Origin: DAOUKH01 sp965207995
GTDB taxonomy: Bacteria > Chloroflexota > Dehalococcoidia > SHYB01
Reading direction: 5' to 3'
DNA length: 64,000 nucleotides
Assembly: GCA_965207995.1 (NCBI GenBank)
Contig: OZ242299.1
Location: 1,550,001 to 1,614,000 of the forward strand
In this document: piece by piece, positions 1-8,164 of the stretch
Layout of the letters: each line of letters opens with the position of its first letter
How positions within the stretch are numbered: position 1 is the first letter of the stretch
The notes under the pieces: model-generated
What the model was told of the DNA's origin: nothing
Databases searched by the model: none
What the model saw: the letters and a program-made list of their open reading frames with translations, nothing else
Translations under genes and position numbers: made by a program

Positions 1-595
1 GCTCCAGGGTGGTGAATGGGTAGCCGGCGACCTTCGGCGAGGCCATCGTCGCGGCGGCCAAGAGCGTCGACTTCCCCGCGTTGGGTTTGCCGATGATCCC
101 CACGTCGGCCATGAGCTTGAGCTCCAGCCGGTACGTTCGCTCCTCCCCACGCTCTCCCTTCTCCGCGATGTAGGGGGCCTGCTGGGTCGACGAAACGAAA
201 TCGGCGTTGCCCTTGCCGCCCCGGCCACCGACGGCCGCGATGTATTCCTCGCCCGAATCCGTCAGGTCGGCTACCCGCACCGGTTGCCCCTTGCCATCAA
301 TCCAAATCTCGGTACCGACGGGGACATCGACCACGACGTCCTGCCCCTTGCGCCCGTACATGTCCTTGCCCCGCCCGTTCACGCCTCGCTCGGCGTTGAA
401 TCGCCGTCGACGGCGGAAGGCGCTCAGCGTGCTCATCTGCGCGTCTGCCCGAAGCACGACGCTTCCGCCGTCACCACCGCGACCTCCATCGGGACCGCCC
501 TTGGGGACGCCCTTCTCCCGGCGGAAGCTGACCGCGCCGTTGCCGCCGTCGCCCGACCGCACGTGGATGAGGACAGTATCAAAGAAAGAAGACAA
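1..595 (-). CDS. obg: Obg/CgtA ribosome-assembly GTPase (5' part, runs off the window)
   Basis: Obg GTPases bind the 50S ribosomal subunit late in assembly and link it to growth control. About 198 codons of the N-terminal part are present. The glycine-rich Obg fold is visible (RSGDGGNGAVSF near residues 13-24 and GGPDGGRGGDGG shortly after), then the G1 loop GKPNAGKST near residues 169-177; the rest lies left of the window. The start is the TTG at 593-595: an in-frame TGA three codons upstream rules out a longer protein, and the conserved domain begins at once (FFDTVLIHV). The gene is on the same strand as dnaA, 252 bp beyond dnaA's stop, with the candidate origin in between. The family call is certain; the TTG start is likely. 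Confidence 0.95.
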   Translation of the reverse strand, partial: MSSFFDTVLIHVRSGDGGNGAVSFRREKGVPKGGPDGGRGGDGGSVVLRADAQMSTLSAFRRRRRFNAERGVNGRGKDMYGRKGQDVVVDVPVGTEIWIDGKGQPVRVADLTDSGEEYIAAVGGRGGKGNADFVSSTQQAPYIAEKGERGEERTYRLELKLMADVGIIGKPNAGKSTLLAAATMASPKVAGYPFTTLE

Positions 596-847
596 GTAAG
601 GTCAACCTATGTATTTAAGCCTTAATAATACTAATAAGGCCGTGTCTTTGTGCGCTTTGGGCCGGGCGCTTCTGGAGGCGTGTGTGCGGGGCAGTGTGTG
701 CGTCGGTGCGTGGAGTGGAGGGTGTCTTGAGGGGAGTGTCGATAAGCGCGTGGCGAGTGCGCGAAGGGCTAGGGATGCGCACAAGGAAGGAGGGGTTACG
801 CACAGGAATAGCGGCGTTATGCACAGGCCGTCTGTGCAAAGAAGGCG
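596..847. other. Candidate chromosomal origin (oriC) between dnaA and obg
   Basis: This 252-bp gap downstream of dnaA has the two parts expected of a bacterial origin. At 609-640 there is a markedly AT-rich stretch (contains TTTAAGCCTTAATAATACTA), unusual in this GC-rich sequence and suitable as a duplex-unwinding element. At 775-841 there is a cluster of DnaA-box-like 9-mers including one perfect TTATGCACA. Origins commonly flank dnaA, and an unwinding element between dnaA and the next gene is known in Bacillus. That this gap is the origin is inference; no GC-skew data are available. Confidence 0.6.
775..841 (+). promoter_or_regulatory. DnaA-box cluster with 21-bp phasing
   Basis: A perfect DnaA box TTATGCACA lies at 817-825. 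TTACGCACA (one mismatch to TTATNCACA) lies at 796-804 and a weak ATGCGCACA (three mismatches) at 775-783. Their starts are exactly 21 bp apart, two helical turns. A further degenerate box occurs on the minus strand at 833-841 (CTTTGCACA). Confidence 0.6.
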
Positions 848-2209
848 CTAGGAAATGGCGCGCACGGTGCGGCGATCAAGAGCGTCCCGGATCTCGCCGA
901 CCTGGCGGCGGAGGTCGTCGTGGACGTCGATGTCGGTGGCGATCTTGTCGTGGGCGCGGAGGATGGTGGAGTGGCCACGGTCGCCAAGGAGGCGGCCGAT
1001 GTCGGCAAGGGACCGGCGGGTTTCCTGCCGGAGGAGATAGGCGGCGACCTGCCGTGCGTGGGCAATATTCCGCTTTCGGGTTGCGGCGGTGAGGTCATCG
1101 GCGGTGAGGCCGTAGTAGGCCGCGACGATATCGATGATGTCCATGGGGTGGTAGTTGTGGACACGGGATGGTGCGGTGTCGAAGCCGCCGATGGCCTGCT
1201 CGGCGAGGGCGCGGTCGATGTCGCGACGGCCCATCTGGGCCATTGCCAGAACCTTGTTAAGGCCGCCCTCGAGCTCACGGACGTTGTGGAGGAACTTGCG
1301 GGCCAGGACTTCGATGACGTCGTCCTTGAGAAGCACACCCGCCTGGTCGGCCTTGGCGCCGAGGATGGCCATGCGGGTCTCGAGGTCGGGCGGGCTGATG
1401 TCGGCAGTGAGGCCGCCTTCGAAGCGAGAGCTCAGGCGTTCCTCCAGGAGCGGGATGGACTTGGGGCGGCTGTCGCTGGTGATGACGATCTGCTTGCCGG
1501 AGGTGTGCAGGTCGTTGAAGGTGTGGAAGAAGCTCTCGCGGGAGTGCTCCTTGCCGGCGATGAACTGGATGTCGTCAATGAGGAGAGCGTCGGTCTCGTG
1601 GTATCTGTCGCGTAGTTCCTCGACGCGGTTCTCGCGCAGGGCGGAGACAAAGTCGTTAGTGAAGTGCTCGGCGCTGGCGTAGAGGTAGCGCCGGCCTTGG
1701 GCGGCGACGGCGTGGCCGATTGCGTGCAACAAATGCGTCTTGCCGAGGCCGACGCCGGCGTGGATGAAGAGCGGGTTGTAGGCGGCCCCGGGGTTGTCGG
1801 CGACGGCCATGGCAGCGGCGTGGGCGAAGCGGTTGGCCTTGCCGACGACGAACGTCTCGAACGTGTAACGGGAGTTGAGGGCGGCGCCGGCGCCCCGGAC
1901 CCGCGCGCCGGGCGCGGAGGGCTGAGGCGTGGTCGCGGCGACAGGGGCGTCGCCGAGGACCTCGTAGCGGACGGCCCAGTCCGTCCCCGTCCGGCCCTTC
2001 AGCGCCCGGACGATGAGGGGAGCCATGCGCTTCTCAAGGCACTCGGCGACGAAGCCGCTGGGGACGCCCACGGAGAACTCGCCGCCTTGGGCGCTCAGCC
2101 CTACGGTGTCCTTGAGCCAGGTGTCGAAGTTGTGGCGGGTTACTTCAAGCTGCAGGCCACCGAGTACGGCGGCCCATGTGTCGCGGGCCGATGGAGTGGG
2201 TGGAGGCAA
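848..2209 (-). CDS. dnaA: Chromosomal replication initiator DnaA
   Basis: DnaA binds origin DnaA boxes and, with ATP, melts the origin and loads the helicase. The 453-residue protein has domain I (TWAAVL...FDTWLK, residues 10-33), a short linker, then the AAA+ core: Walker A GVGLGKTH at about 152-159, Walker B LLIDDIQF near 209-216, and the C-terminal DNA-binding signature GHSTILRAHDKI. I chose the TTG at 2207-2209: AGGAG lies 8 nt upstream and domain I starts a few residues later; the frame stays open to 2296 but that extension resembles no DnaA. No dnaN follows; obg does. Family certain, start likely. Confidence 0.96.
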   Translation of the reverse strand: MPPPTPSARDTWAAVLGGLQLEVTRHNFDTWLKDTVGLSAQGGEFSVGVPSGFVAECLEKRMAPLIVRALKGRTGTDWAVRYEVLGDAPVAATTPQPSAPGARVRGAGAALNSRYTFETFVVGKANRFAHAAAMAVADNPGAAYNPLFIHAGVGLGKTHLLHAIGHAVAAQGRRYLYASAEHFTNDFVSALRENRVEELRDRYHETDALLIDDIQFIAGKEHSRESFFHTFNDLHTSGKQIVITSDSRPKSIPLLEERLSSRFEGGLTADISPPDLETRMAILGAKADQAGVLLKDDVIEVLARKFLHNVRELEGGLNKVLAMAQMGRRDIDRALAEQAIGGFDTAPSRVHNYHPMDIIDIVAAYYGLTADDLTAATRKRNIAHARQVAAYLLRQETRRSLADIGRLLGDRGHSTILRAHDKIATDIDVHDDLRRQVGEIRDALDRRTVRAIS

Positions 2210-2411
2210 AAGGAGGACTCCTAGGGGCCTGTTTCCGTGGGGGTTATGCCTGCCGGAGGAAAGCAACCGGCGAACGTTCGGCGGCAACGCTATCAACGCG
2301 CGGAAAGTGGGGTCAAGGGCGCGCCGTGACGAATTCCCGCCGATTTTGCTGAGTCATGCGAAACGCCAAACAGGTTTGTATTCAGAGCGCGGTTTGCGGG
2401 CCGCCGGGGCC

Positions 2412-2417
2412 TATAAT
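2412..2417 (+). promoter_or_regulatory. TATAAT -10 box of fmt, leaderless-type spacing
   Basis: A perfect TATAAT ends only 6 nt before the fmt ATG at 2424, so transcription should begin at or next to the start codon. No Shine-Dalgarno sequence precedes the ATG and no convincing -35 is seen. The rest of the dnaA-fmt gap (2210-2411) shows nothing else I can name. Confidence 0.6.
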
Positions 2418-2423
2418 CGCGGC

Positions 2424-3356
2424 ATGGCGAGGATCGTGCTCATGGCGACTCCGGCGTTCGCGCTTCCCACGCTCATGGCGCTCGCCGCCGGGCCGCACGA
2501 GCTCGTGGCGGTCTACTCGCAGCCCGACCGTCCGGCGGGCCGGGGCAGGCGTGTGACGGAGAGCCCGGTCAAGCGCCGAGCGGCGGAGCTGGGCCTGGAG
2601 ACACGCACGCCGAAGAGCCTGAAGGACTCCGAGACGGTGGCGGCTTTGGCGGCGCTTCGGCCCGACGCGGCGGTGGTCGCCGCCTACGGCAAGTTCCTCC
2701 CCAAGGCCGTGCTCGGCGTCTTCCCCAGGGGCGTGGTCAACCTGCACCCGTCGCTCCTGCCGAGGTGGCGCGGCGCGGCGCCGATCCCCGCGGCCATCCT
2801 GGCCGGCGACGACGAGACCGGCGTGACGGTGATGCTCGTCGACGAGGGCATGGACAGCGGTCCGGTGCTGGCCCAAGAGCGGGAGACCATCCGCGACGCC
2901 GACACCGGCGAAACGCTGAGCGACCGGCTTGCCGCTCACGGCGCGGCGCTCACGGTGGCGACGTTGGACCGCTGGCTCGCCGGCGAGATCGAGGCGATCC
3001 CGCAGGACGAGTCGGCGGCGACCTTCACCCAGCGCCTGACGCGGGAGGACGGGCGGATCGACTGGACGGACGGCGCAGAGCGCATCGCGCGGCAGGTCCG
3101 CGCCTACCGGCCGTGGCCGGGGAGCTTCACCTCCTGGCGCGGAGCCCGCATTGAAATCCTGGAGGCTGCGCCGGTGGCGGGATTGGGTGGCCCGCCGGGG
3201 AGCGTCCACGCCAGCGACGAACACGCCATCGTCATCGAAACGGGCGACGGCGGCCTCGCGGTGGCTGCGGTCAAGCCCGAAGGCAAGCGCGCCATGACGG
3301 CGGAAGGGTTCGCCGCGGGACGGAGGGACTTCGCCGGCTCGGTGCTGCCGAGCTAG
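2424..3356 (+). CDS. fmt: Methionyl-tRNA formyltransferase
   Basis: Fmt transfers a formyl group from 10-formyl-tetrahydrofolate to initiator Met-tRNA in the cytoplasm. The 310-residue product is full length for the family. It has the formyltransferase core with the SLLPRWRGAAPI signature (after NLHP), followed by GVTVMLVDEGMDSG with its catalytic Asp region, and the C-terminal OB-like domain (RLTREDGRIDW, then the RAYRPWPG segment). The ATG at 2424 follows a TATAAT by 6 nt, suggesting a leaderless mRNA. The frame is open further upstream to 2013, overlapping dnaA, but that part is not Fmt-like. The stop overlaps that of convergent rplY by a shared CTAG. Confidence 0.95.
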   Translation: MARIVLMATPAFALPTLMALAAGPHELVAVYSQPDRPAGRGRRVTESPVKRRAAELGLETRTPKSLKDSETVAALAALRPDAAVVAAYGKFLPKAVLGVFPRGVVNLHPSLLPRWRGAAPIPAAILAGDDETGVTVMLVDEGMDSGPVLAQERETIRDADTGETLSDRLAAHGAALTVATLDRWLAGEIEAIPQDESAATFTQRLTREDGRIDWTDGAERIARQVRAYRPWPGSFTSWRGARIEILEAAPVAGLGGPPGSVHASDEHAIVIETGDGGLAVAAVKPEGKRAMTAEGFAAGRRDFAGSVLPS

Positions 3357-4033
3357 TCGCCTTCGGCAGGGGCTTCGTCGCCGCCCTCGGCAGCGCCTTC
3401 TTCGCCCTCTTCGCCCTCGCCCTCCTCGCCTTCTTCGCCCTCGAGGACTTCTTCCTCTTCTTCCTCGACGCGCTCGATGTACTCGAAGACCTTGGCGATG
3501 ATGAGGTCGGGGTCGGTAAGGACGGTCACCTTGTCCCCGAGATCGATCGCCTCGACCTTGATCTCGTCGTCGAGCTCTTGGAGCTGGGCGCCGTCGAGGC
3601 GGATCTCCTCGGGCAAGTCCATGGGCAGGGTTTCGACCTCGACCTCGTTCAGGAGTTGGTTGACGCGCTTGCTGAACTTCTCGAGGTCGGGATCGACGTT
3701 GTCAAGATAGATGGGCACGGTGGCGCGCATGGTGCGGGTCGCCTCGACATGGAAGAGGTCGACGTGGAGGACGTCCTCGGTGAGGGGATCGCGCTGCACG
3801 CGCCAGAGGAAGACGGTGCGGGCCTCCGCCTCGCCCTCGATCTGCAGGCTGACGGGTGTGTTCCTGGTCGTCTGGACGATGGTGTCGATCAGATGCCTGG
3901 TGTCCACCTGCAGGGCGGTCGAGGCGATGCCCGCGCCGTAGAGGTTGACGGGAGTGATGCCGGCGCGCCGGAGGTAGCGCGACCGCTTACCGAGGATGGC
4001 CCTGGGGCTGGCGGTGAGCGTGATCGTAGCCAT
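3353..4033 (-). CDS. rplY: 50S ribosomal protein bL25, CTC (general stress) family
   Basis: bL25/CTC proteins bind 5S rRNA in the large ribosomal subunit. The 226-residue protein has the N-terminal L25 domain (opens ITLTASPRAILGKRS, then the RRAGITPVNLYGAG loop, residues 20-36), the CTC-type C-terminal beta domain (LPEEIRLDGAQL... up to about 180), and a very acidic Glu/Gly tail from about 188 to the end. Such long forms are usual outside gammaproteobacteria; the acidic tail is common in Chloroflexota and related groups. A promoter lies 77 bp upstream. The last codons overlap convergent fmt by 4 nt. Confidence 0.93.
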   Translation of the reverse strand: MATITLTASPRAILGKRSRYLRRAGITPVNLYGAGIASTALQVDTRHLIDTIVQTTRNTPVSLQIEGEAEARTVFLWRVQRDPLTEDVLHVDLFHVEATRTMRATVPIYLDNVDPDLEKFSKRVNQLLNEVEVETLPMDLPEEIRLDGAQLQELDDEIKVEAIDLGDKVTVLTDPDLIIAKVFEYIERVEEEEEEVLEGEEGEEGEGEEGEEGAAEGGDEAPAEGD

Positions 4034-4109
4034 GACGAGACACCTATGTGGAACGTTGCTGGGGTGACGGACGCCGGCTCACGCCGGACTTCGGAAAGCG
4101 CACCAGGAA

Positions 4110-4138
4110 ATGATACGAGAACGCGCCCCCGTCCGCAA
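4110..4138 (-). promoter_or_regulatory. Sigma-70-type promoter of rplY
   Basis: Read on the minus strand, TTGCGG (4138-4133) is followed after exactly 17 bp by TATCAT (4115-4110). It lies about 77 bp upstream of the rplY ATG. Confidence 0.5.
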
Positions 4139-4146
4139 CTGAAGGG

Positions 4147-4899
4147 CTACGGGAAGGCTTCGGCCAGGCGGTGGATGATGGGGACGGCCTGGCCGAGGCT
4201 GACGATCTCCGCGTCGGGGGGGATGGCCGGCTCGGAGTCGTTGCGGCGGAGCCAGATGGCGCGGAGGCCGGCGAGTTTGGCGCCCTCGATGTCGTTGCGG
4301 TGGTGGTCGCCGACGTGCAGGGCGCGGTCGGCCGTCGAGCCGATGCGGTCGAGAGTGCGGTCGAAGATGGCCTTGGCGGGCTTGGAGAGGCGCTCCTCGT
4401 CGGAGAAGGTGAGGGTGTCGAAGTAGCCGATCAGGCCGACGCGCTCGAGGAAGGTGCGCTGGGTGACCCCCGGCGTCGCGCCGGTGTTGCAGATCAGGGC
4501 GACTTTCAACCCCATCTCCCGCGTGGCGGCGAGCACGTCCGCGGCCTCGGGGTCGACCTGTGGGGGGTGGTCGAGGTAGGAGTCGGCGTAGTGGCGCTCG
4601 ACCTCGGCGCGAGTCTCTGGGGAGAGCCGCGCCGCAACGTCCTCGTCGACGGCCTTTAGGAAGATTTCCACTTGCTCGGTGAAGGTGACGTCGCCCTCGT
4701 TGGTGCGGATCTCGTCGAGGATCTCGTAGGTGGTCCGCGTGGCCTTACGGAGGTGGTCGTAGGGGAAGTCGAAGCCCTCCTCGCCCAAGGCCGCGGCGAC
4801 GCCGTCCAGCCTCGCCTGCATCCTAGGCGCGCCGAGTTCCATCGAGTCGACGATGAGCGTCTGCCAGAGGTCGAAGGTGACCGTGTCGAGAGGGCTCAT
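4147..4899 (-). CDS. HAD-superfamily hydrolase
   Basis: A haloacid-dehalogenase-fold hydrolase, probably a phosphatase of unknown substrate. The 250 residues carry all four motifs: motif I FDLWQTL with nucleophile Asp10, motif II ICNTG, motif III lysine in RLSKPAKAIF, and motif IV HVGDHHRNDIEGA. The position two after the nucleophile is Trp rather than Asp, as in other FDLWGTL-type members, so classical phosphatase chemistry is less certain. The C2-type cap sits between motifs I and II. Its ATG is 1 nt after the apt stop, so it is expected to be cotranscribed with apt, and a nucleotide-related substrate is possible but unproven. Confidence 0.85.
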   Translation of the reverse strand: MSPLDTVTFDLWQTLIVDSMELGAPRMQARLDGVAAALGEEGFDFPYDHLRKATRTTYEILDEIRTNEGDVTFTEQVEIFLKAVDEDVAARLSPETRAEVERHYADSYLDHPPQVDPEAADVLAATREMGLKVALICNTGATPGVTQRTFLERVGLIGYFDTLTFSDEERLSKPAKAIFDRTLDRIGSTADRALHVGDHHRNDIEGAKLAGLRAIWLRRNDSEPAIPPDAEIVSLGQAVPIIHRLAEAFP

Positions 4900-4900
4900 G

Positions 4901-5413
4901 CTAGTAGCGGATGAGGGAGAAGACGTCGAGCCCGTCGAGCTTGCCGCGGCCGTTGAGGAAGCCGAGCTCCATGAGCACGGCGGCCCCGACGACCTCGCCG
5001 CCGAGGCGGGTCACGAGGTCGCGGGCCGCGGCCATGGTGCCGCCGGTGGCAAGGACGTCGTCGGCGAGCAGGACCCGTCGGCCGGGGCCTATGGCGTCGG
5101 CGTGGAGCTCCATGAGGGCCGAGCCGTATTCGAGGGCGTACTCGGCGCTCACCGTCTCGCGGGGCAGCTTGCCCGCCTTTCGGGCGGGGGCGAAGGAGGC
5201 GCCTAGTTCCAAGGCGAGCGGCACGCCGAAGATGAAGCCGCGCGACTCGATGCCGACCACGGCGTCGACGCCGCCGGGGCGGTAGCGGTCGGCGAGCAGG
5301 GAGACGGCGTGGCGCACGGCGCCGGGATCTTGGAGCAGCGGCGTGATGTCCTTGAAGACGATTCCCGGCGAAGGGAAGTCGGGAACGTCGCGTATCAGGG
5401 CTTTCAAGTCCAT
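4901..5413 (-). CDS. apt: Adenine phosphoribosyltransferase
   Basis: Apt salvages adenine by joining it to PRPP to give AMP. The 170-residue protein is family length. It has the N-terminal FPSPGIVFKDITPLL block, the GIESRGFIFG loop and the PRPP-binding motif VLLADDVLATGGT (about residues 114-126). The ATG at 5411-5413 starts exactly where Apt proteins start, although the frame is open to 5566. Transcription probably begins at the TATAAT at 5447-5442 and continues into the HAD gene, whose start is 1 nt past this stop. The gene is divergent from the methyltransferase at 5508. Confidence 0.95.
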   Translation of the reverse strand: MDLKALIRDVPDFPSPGIVFKDITPLLQDPGAVRHAVSLLADRYRPGGVDAVVGIESRGFIFGVPLALELGASFAPARKAGKLPRETVSAEYALEYGSALMELHADAIGPGRRVLLADDVLATGGTMAAARDLVTRLGGEVVGAAVLMELGFLNGRGKLDGLDVFSLIRY

Positions 5414-5441
5414 GGGAGAGGGCCGTTGGCGGAACGCCGCG

Positions 5442-5447
5442 ATTATA
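5442..5447 (-). promoter_or_regulatory. TATAAT -10 box of apt
   Basis: On the minus strand a perfect TATAAT, preceded by TG, lies 28 bp upstream of the apt ATG. No good -35 hexamer is present at the usual distance. Confidence 0.5.
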
Positions 5448-5507
5448 CATGAGGGGGTTCGAGAGCCCGCCCCCGTGATACGCTCTGGCACCGCGGGAGG
5501 AACGCGG

Positions 5508-6419
5508 ATGACCCAGACCCAACTCGAAACCGTGGTGTGCAACCTGTGCGGGTCCGAGGAGCACACGGAGCGGCACGTGGTGCGCGGCTATCGGATCGTG
5601 CGGTGCGACGCCTGCGGCCTGACGTTCCTGAACCCCCGCCCGGCGGCGGCGGAGCTGGCGACCATCTACAACACCGCCGAATACTACGGGGGAGGGACCG
5701 ACTACGAGGATGTCCACCTAGGCTACCCCAATTACCTGGCCCTGGAGGCGCACCTGGCCTTTGTGGTCGGCGAGTTGCTGCGTCCGCTGCGAGAGATGAC
5801 TCCGGGCGTGGCGCTGGACGTTGGCTGCGGGATGGGTATCGTGCTCGACCAACTGCGCCGGCGCGGCTGGACGCCCTGCGGCGTGGACGTCTCCGCCTAC
5901 GCCACGGAGTACGCCCGCAAAGAGTTGGGGCTGGACGTCGTCACGGGCACCATCGACCAGCTCGAACGGCCCCCGGAGAGCGTCGACCTCGTCACGATGC
6001 TCCTGACCATAGAGCACCTACCGGACCCCAAGGGTGTCTTGCAGGCGGTGCACCGGCTCCTGCGGCACGGCGGGGTCCTCGTTATCGCCACCCACGACGT
6101 GGAAGGGCTCTGGCCGAAGGTCGTCGGCGGGCGCTGGCGGCACTTCAACGTTCCGGAACACACCTACTACTTCTCGCGCAGAACGCTCACACGGATGGCC
6201 TCGGAGGCGGGACTCGAGACGTTCAAAGTGGCGGAGACGCCGACGTTGGCGGCGGTCACGGACTCAGGCGACACCGACACCGGGCTCTATGGCCCGATCC
6301 GCCTGCTCCATAGGACGGGGCTGCTCTCGGCGGCGGCGCCGGGGCTGCGCGCCATGCATGGGCTGGCGCGGTGGCTGGACTGGTCGGACGGCATCACGGT
6401 CTACGCGCGTAAGGTGTAG
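5508..6419 (+). CDS. Class I SAM-dependent methyltransferase with N-terminal zinc-ribbon-like motif
   Basis: A 303-residue methyltransferase of unknown substrate. The N-terminus has two CxxC pairs (CNLCGS near residue 10 and CDACGLTFLNPRP near 33), likely a zinc ribbon. The SAM-binding Rossmann motif I is ALDVGCGMG (near residue 104), followed by the acidic GVDVSAYA and LLTIEHL motifs. Proteins of this arrangement often act on nucleotide sugars or lipid-linked glycans, but no glycan genes are nearby. The ATG has GGGAGGA 6 nt upstream. It is divergently arranged with apt. Family sure, function open. Confidence 0.82.
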   Translation: MTQTQLETVVCNLCGSEEHTERHVVRGYRIVRCDACGLTFLNPRPAAAELATIYNTAEYYGGGTDYEDVHLGYPNYLALEAHLAFVVGELLRPLREMTPGVALDVGCGMGIVLDQLRRRGWTPCGVDVSAYATEYARKELGLDVVTGTIDQLERPPESVDLVTMLLTIEHLPDPKGVLQAVHRLLRHGGVLVIATHDVEGLWPKVVGGRWRHFNVPEHTYYFSRRTLTRMASEAGLETFKVAETPTLAAVTDSGDTDTGLYGPIRLLHRTGLLSAAAPGLRAMHGLARWLDWSDGITVYARKV

Positions 6420-6436
6420 GCGGGGCCCGCTGCAAG

Positions 6437-6465
6437 TTGACGGAACGAGGGGGCGCTCGTATTAT
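6437..6465 (+). promoter_or_regulatory. Sigma-70-type promoter of rsmD-coaD
   Basis: TTGACG at 6437-6442 and TATTAT at 6460-6465 are separated by the optimal 17 bp and lie 38 bp upstream of rsmD, the first gene of a four-gene run in one direction. Confidence 0.65.
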
Positions 6466-6503
6466 GGAAGCATCCCCTTGAACGCGGTTTTGGATTTTGT
6501 GTC

Positions 6504-7058
6504 GTGAGAGTTATCGCCGGACGCGTCAAGGGGGCGCGGCTCGAGGCCAAGGCCCCCGGGGTACGGCCCACGTCCGCGCGCGTTCGGAGCGCCCTCTTCT
6601 CGGCGCTGGGGCCTGAGCGGCTGGAAGGGGCGCGAGTGCTCGACTTGTACGCGGGCGCCGGCGCGCTGGGGATCGAGGCGCTGAGCCGTGGCGCCGCCTT
6701 CGCGCGGTTCGTGGAGCGGGACCGCCGGCAATGCGCGGCGATCCGAAAGACGCTCCGCGCCGCAGGGCTGCAGGACCAGGCCGCGGTTTCGTGCGCGACG
6801 GTTATGAAGTACCTACAAGCGACGGACGAGACCTTCGATCTGGCGATCGCCGATCCTCCCTACGCCGCCACGGAGGCGGATGAAGCGCTCGGCGCTATCG
6901 CGTCCGGCGGCATCGTCCGGACCGGCGGACGCATCGTCCTCGAGCATGCCGCCCGGGCGACGGCTCCTAAGCCGGAGGGCCTGCTGCTCCTGGCGAGTCG
7001 GCGCTATGGCGACACCGCGCTGTCCTTCTACGAGCCCTGCGAGGCCGCCGGGGTCTAA
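6504..7058 (+). CDS. rsmD: 16S rRNA (guanine-966-N2)-methyltransferase RsmD
   Basis: RsmD methylates G966 of 16S rRNA in the 30S subunit, using SAM. The 184-residue protein is typical in length. It opens with MRVIAGRVKGARL, has the N-terminal RPTSARVRSALFSAL block, the SAM motif VLDLYAGAGALGIEALSRG (about 47-65) and the catalytic DPPY at residues 117-120. The start is GTG at 6504. The stop is 3 nt before the coaD ATG; the rsmD-coaD pair is conserved in many bacteria, supporting both calls. Confidence 0.93.
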   Translation: MRVIAGRVKGARLEAKAPGVRPTSARVRSALFSALGPERLEGARVLDLYAGAGALGIEALSRGAAFARFVERDRRQCAAIRKTLRAAGLQDQAAVSCATVMKYLQATDETFDLAIADPPYAATEADEALGAIASGGIVRTGGRIVLEHAARATAPKPEGLLLLASRRYGDTALSFYEPCEAAGV

Positions 7059-7061
7059 GCC

Positions 7062-7544
7062 ATGACCATCGCGCTTTACCCGGGGAGCTTCGATCCCGCA
7101 ACCAACGGCCACGTGGACATCGCCAAGCGCGCCGCGAAGATCTTCGACCAGCTGGTCATCGGCGTGTTCGACGCCCCGCCGAAGAAGCTGCTCTTCGACA
7201 CCGACGAGCGCGTCCGCCTCTTCGAAGAGGCCATGGCCGGAGTGCCCAACGTCTCCGTCCGGACCTACAAGGGCCTCACCATCGGCTACGCCAAGGAGAT
7301 CTCGGCGACGGCGATGGTGCGGGGGCTGCGAGCCAACTCGGACTTCGAGTATGAGTTCGAGATGGCGATGATGAACCGAAACATGGACCCCTCGATCGAG
7401 GTGGTCTGCATGATGACGAGAATCGAGTACCAGTTCCTAAGCTCCAGCCTTCTCAAGGAGGTCTGCTCGCTGGGCGGGCGGATCGACAACCTGGTCCCCA
7501 AGCACGTGGAGAAGGCGTTGCGCGAAAAGCTGACGCTGGCATAA
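7062..7544 (+). CDS. coaD: Phosphopantetheine adenylyltransferase
   Basis: CoaD makes dephospho-CoA from 4'-phosphopantetheine and ATP in CoA synthesis. The 160-residue protein has the nucleotidyltransferase signature YPGSFDPATNGH (TxGH at 14-17), the RGLRANSDFEYEFEMAMMNR block, and the SSSLLKE motif near residues 127-133. It follows rsmD by 3 nt and is followed 30 nt later by a coiled-coil gene. All key residues are present. Confidence 0.96.
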   Translation: MTIALYPGSFDPATNGHVDIAKRAAKIFDQLVIGVFDAPPKKLLFDTDERVRLFEEAMAGVPNVSVRTYKGLTIGYAKEISATAMVRGLRANSDFEYEFEMAMMNRNMDPSIEVVCMMTRIEYQFLSSSLLKEVCSLGGRIDNLVPKHVEKALREKLTLA

Positions 7545-7574
7545 GTCCGGCGCCGGCAGGAGGGGAGGAGTCGC

Positions 7575-8126
7575 ATGAAGAAGGAGACCGTCCCGGCCGA
7601 CGCGAATGTCGAGGCCCTCAAGATTCTTGAGAAACTTGAAGCGCTGACATCGTCGGCGACGAAACTCCCCCTGACCAACCGCGCGGTACTCAACCCCGGC
7701 GAGTTGAACGCCCTGTGCGCGGCCCTGAAGAAGGCGCTGCCGAAGGGCATCTCGGAGGCTCAGCAGATCATCCGGTTCAAGGACTCGATCCTGACGCAGG
7801 CGCAGGCCGAGGCGAAGCGCATCCGTTCCGAGGCCGACGAACAGTCGATGACCAAGGTGTCGGATACGCAGGTCTACCGGGATGCGCGGACGACCGCCGA
7901 GCGCATCATCGCGGAGGCGCGGGAGCAGGCCGGCGAGGTGCTGGAGCGGGCGGAGGAGATCGCGAAACAGCGCCTCAAGGGCGCGGACGACTACGCCGAC
8001 GAGGTGCTCGAGAAGCTCGAAGGCGAGCTCGGCGCATTGCTCGCCACGGCGCGGCGCGGCCGCGAGATCCTGTCGCGCGAGCGCGAGAGTCCGACGAACA
8101 ACGGGGTCGCCGAACCCGTCAGCTAG
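7575..8126 (+). CDS. Coiled-coil protein in the SepIVA/DivIVA-like position after coaD
   Basis: A 183-residue, mostly helical, highly charged protein with no membrane segment. Residues 75-170 form long Ala/Glu/Arg-rich heptad-like coils (QAQAEAKRIRSEADEQ, then TAERIIAEAREQAGEVLERA) of the kind seen in DivIVA/Wag31 and F-ATPase b subunits. In mycobacteria the septation protein SepIVA is encoded directly after coaD, so the position supports a role in cell-envelope or septum organisation. That is inference from shape and context; sequence identity alone does not prove it. Start ATG at 7575 is preceded by GGAGGGGAGG. Confidence 0.7.
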   Translation: MKKETVPADANVEALKILEKLEALTSSATKLPLTNRAVLNPGELNALCAALKKALPKGISEAQQIIRFKDSILTQAQAEAKRIRSEADEQSMTKVSDTQVYRDARTTAERIIAEAREQAGEVLERAEEIAKQRLKGADDYADEVLEKLEGELGALLATARRGREILSRERESPTNNGVAEPVS

Positions 8127-8164
8127 CCGCCCAAGACCGCGGGCGCTCATGAGCGAGGGACCGG

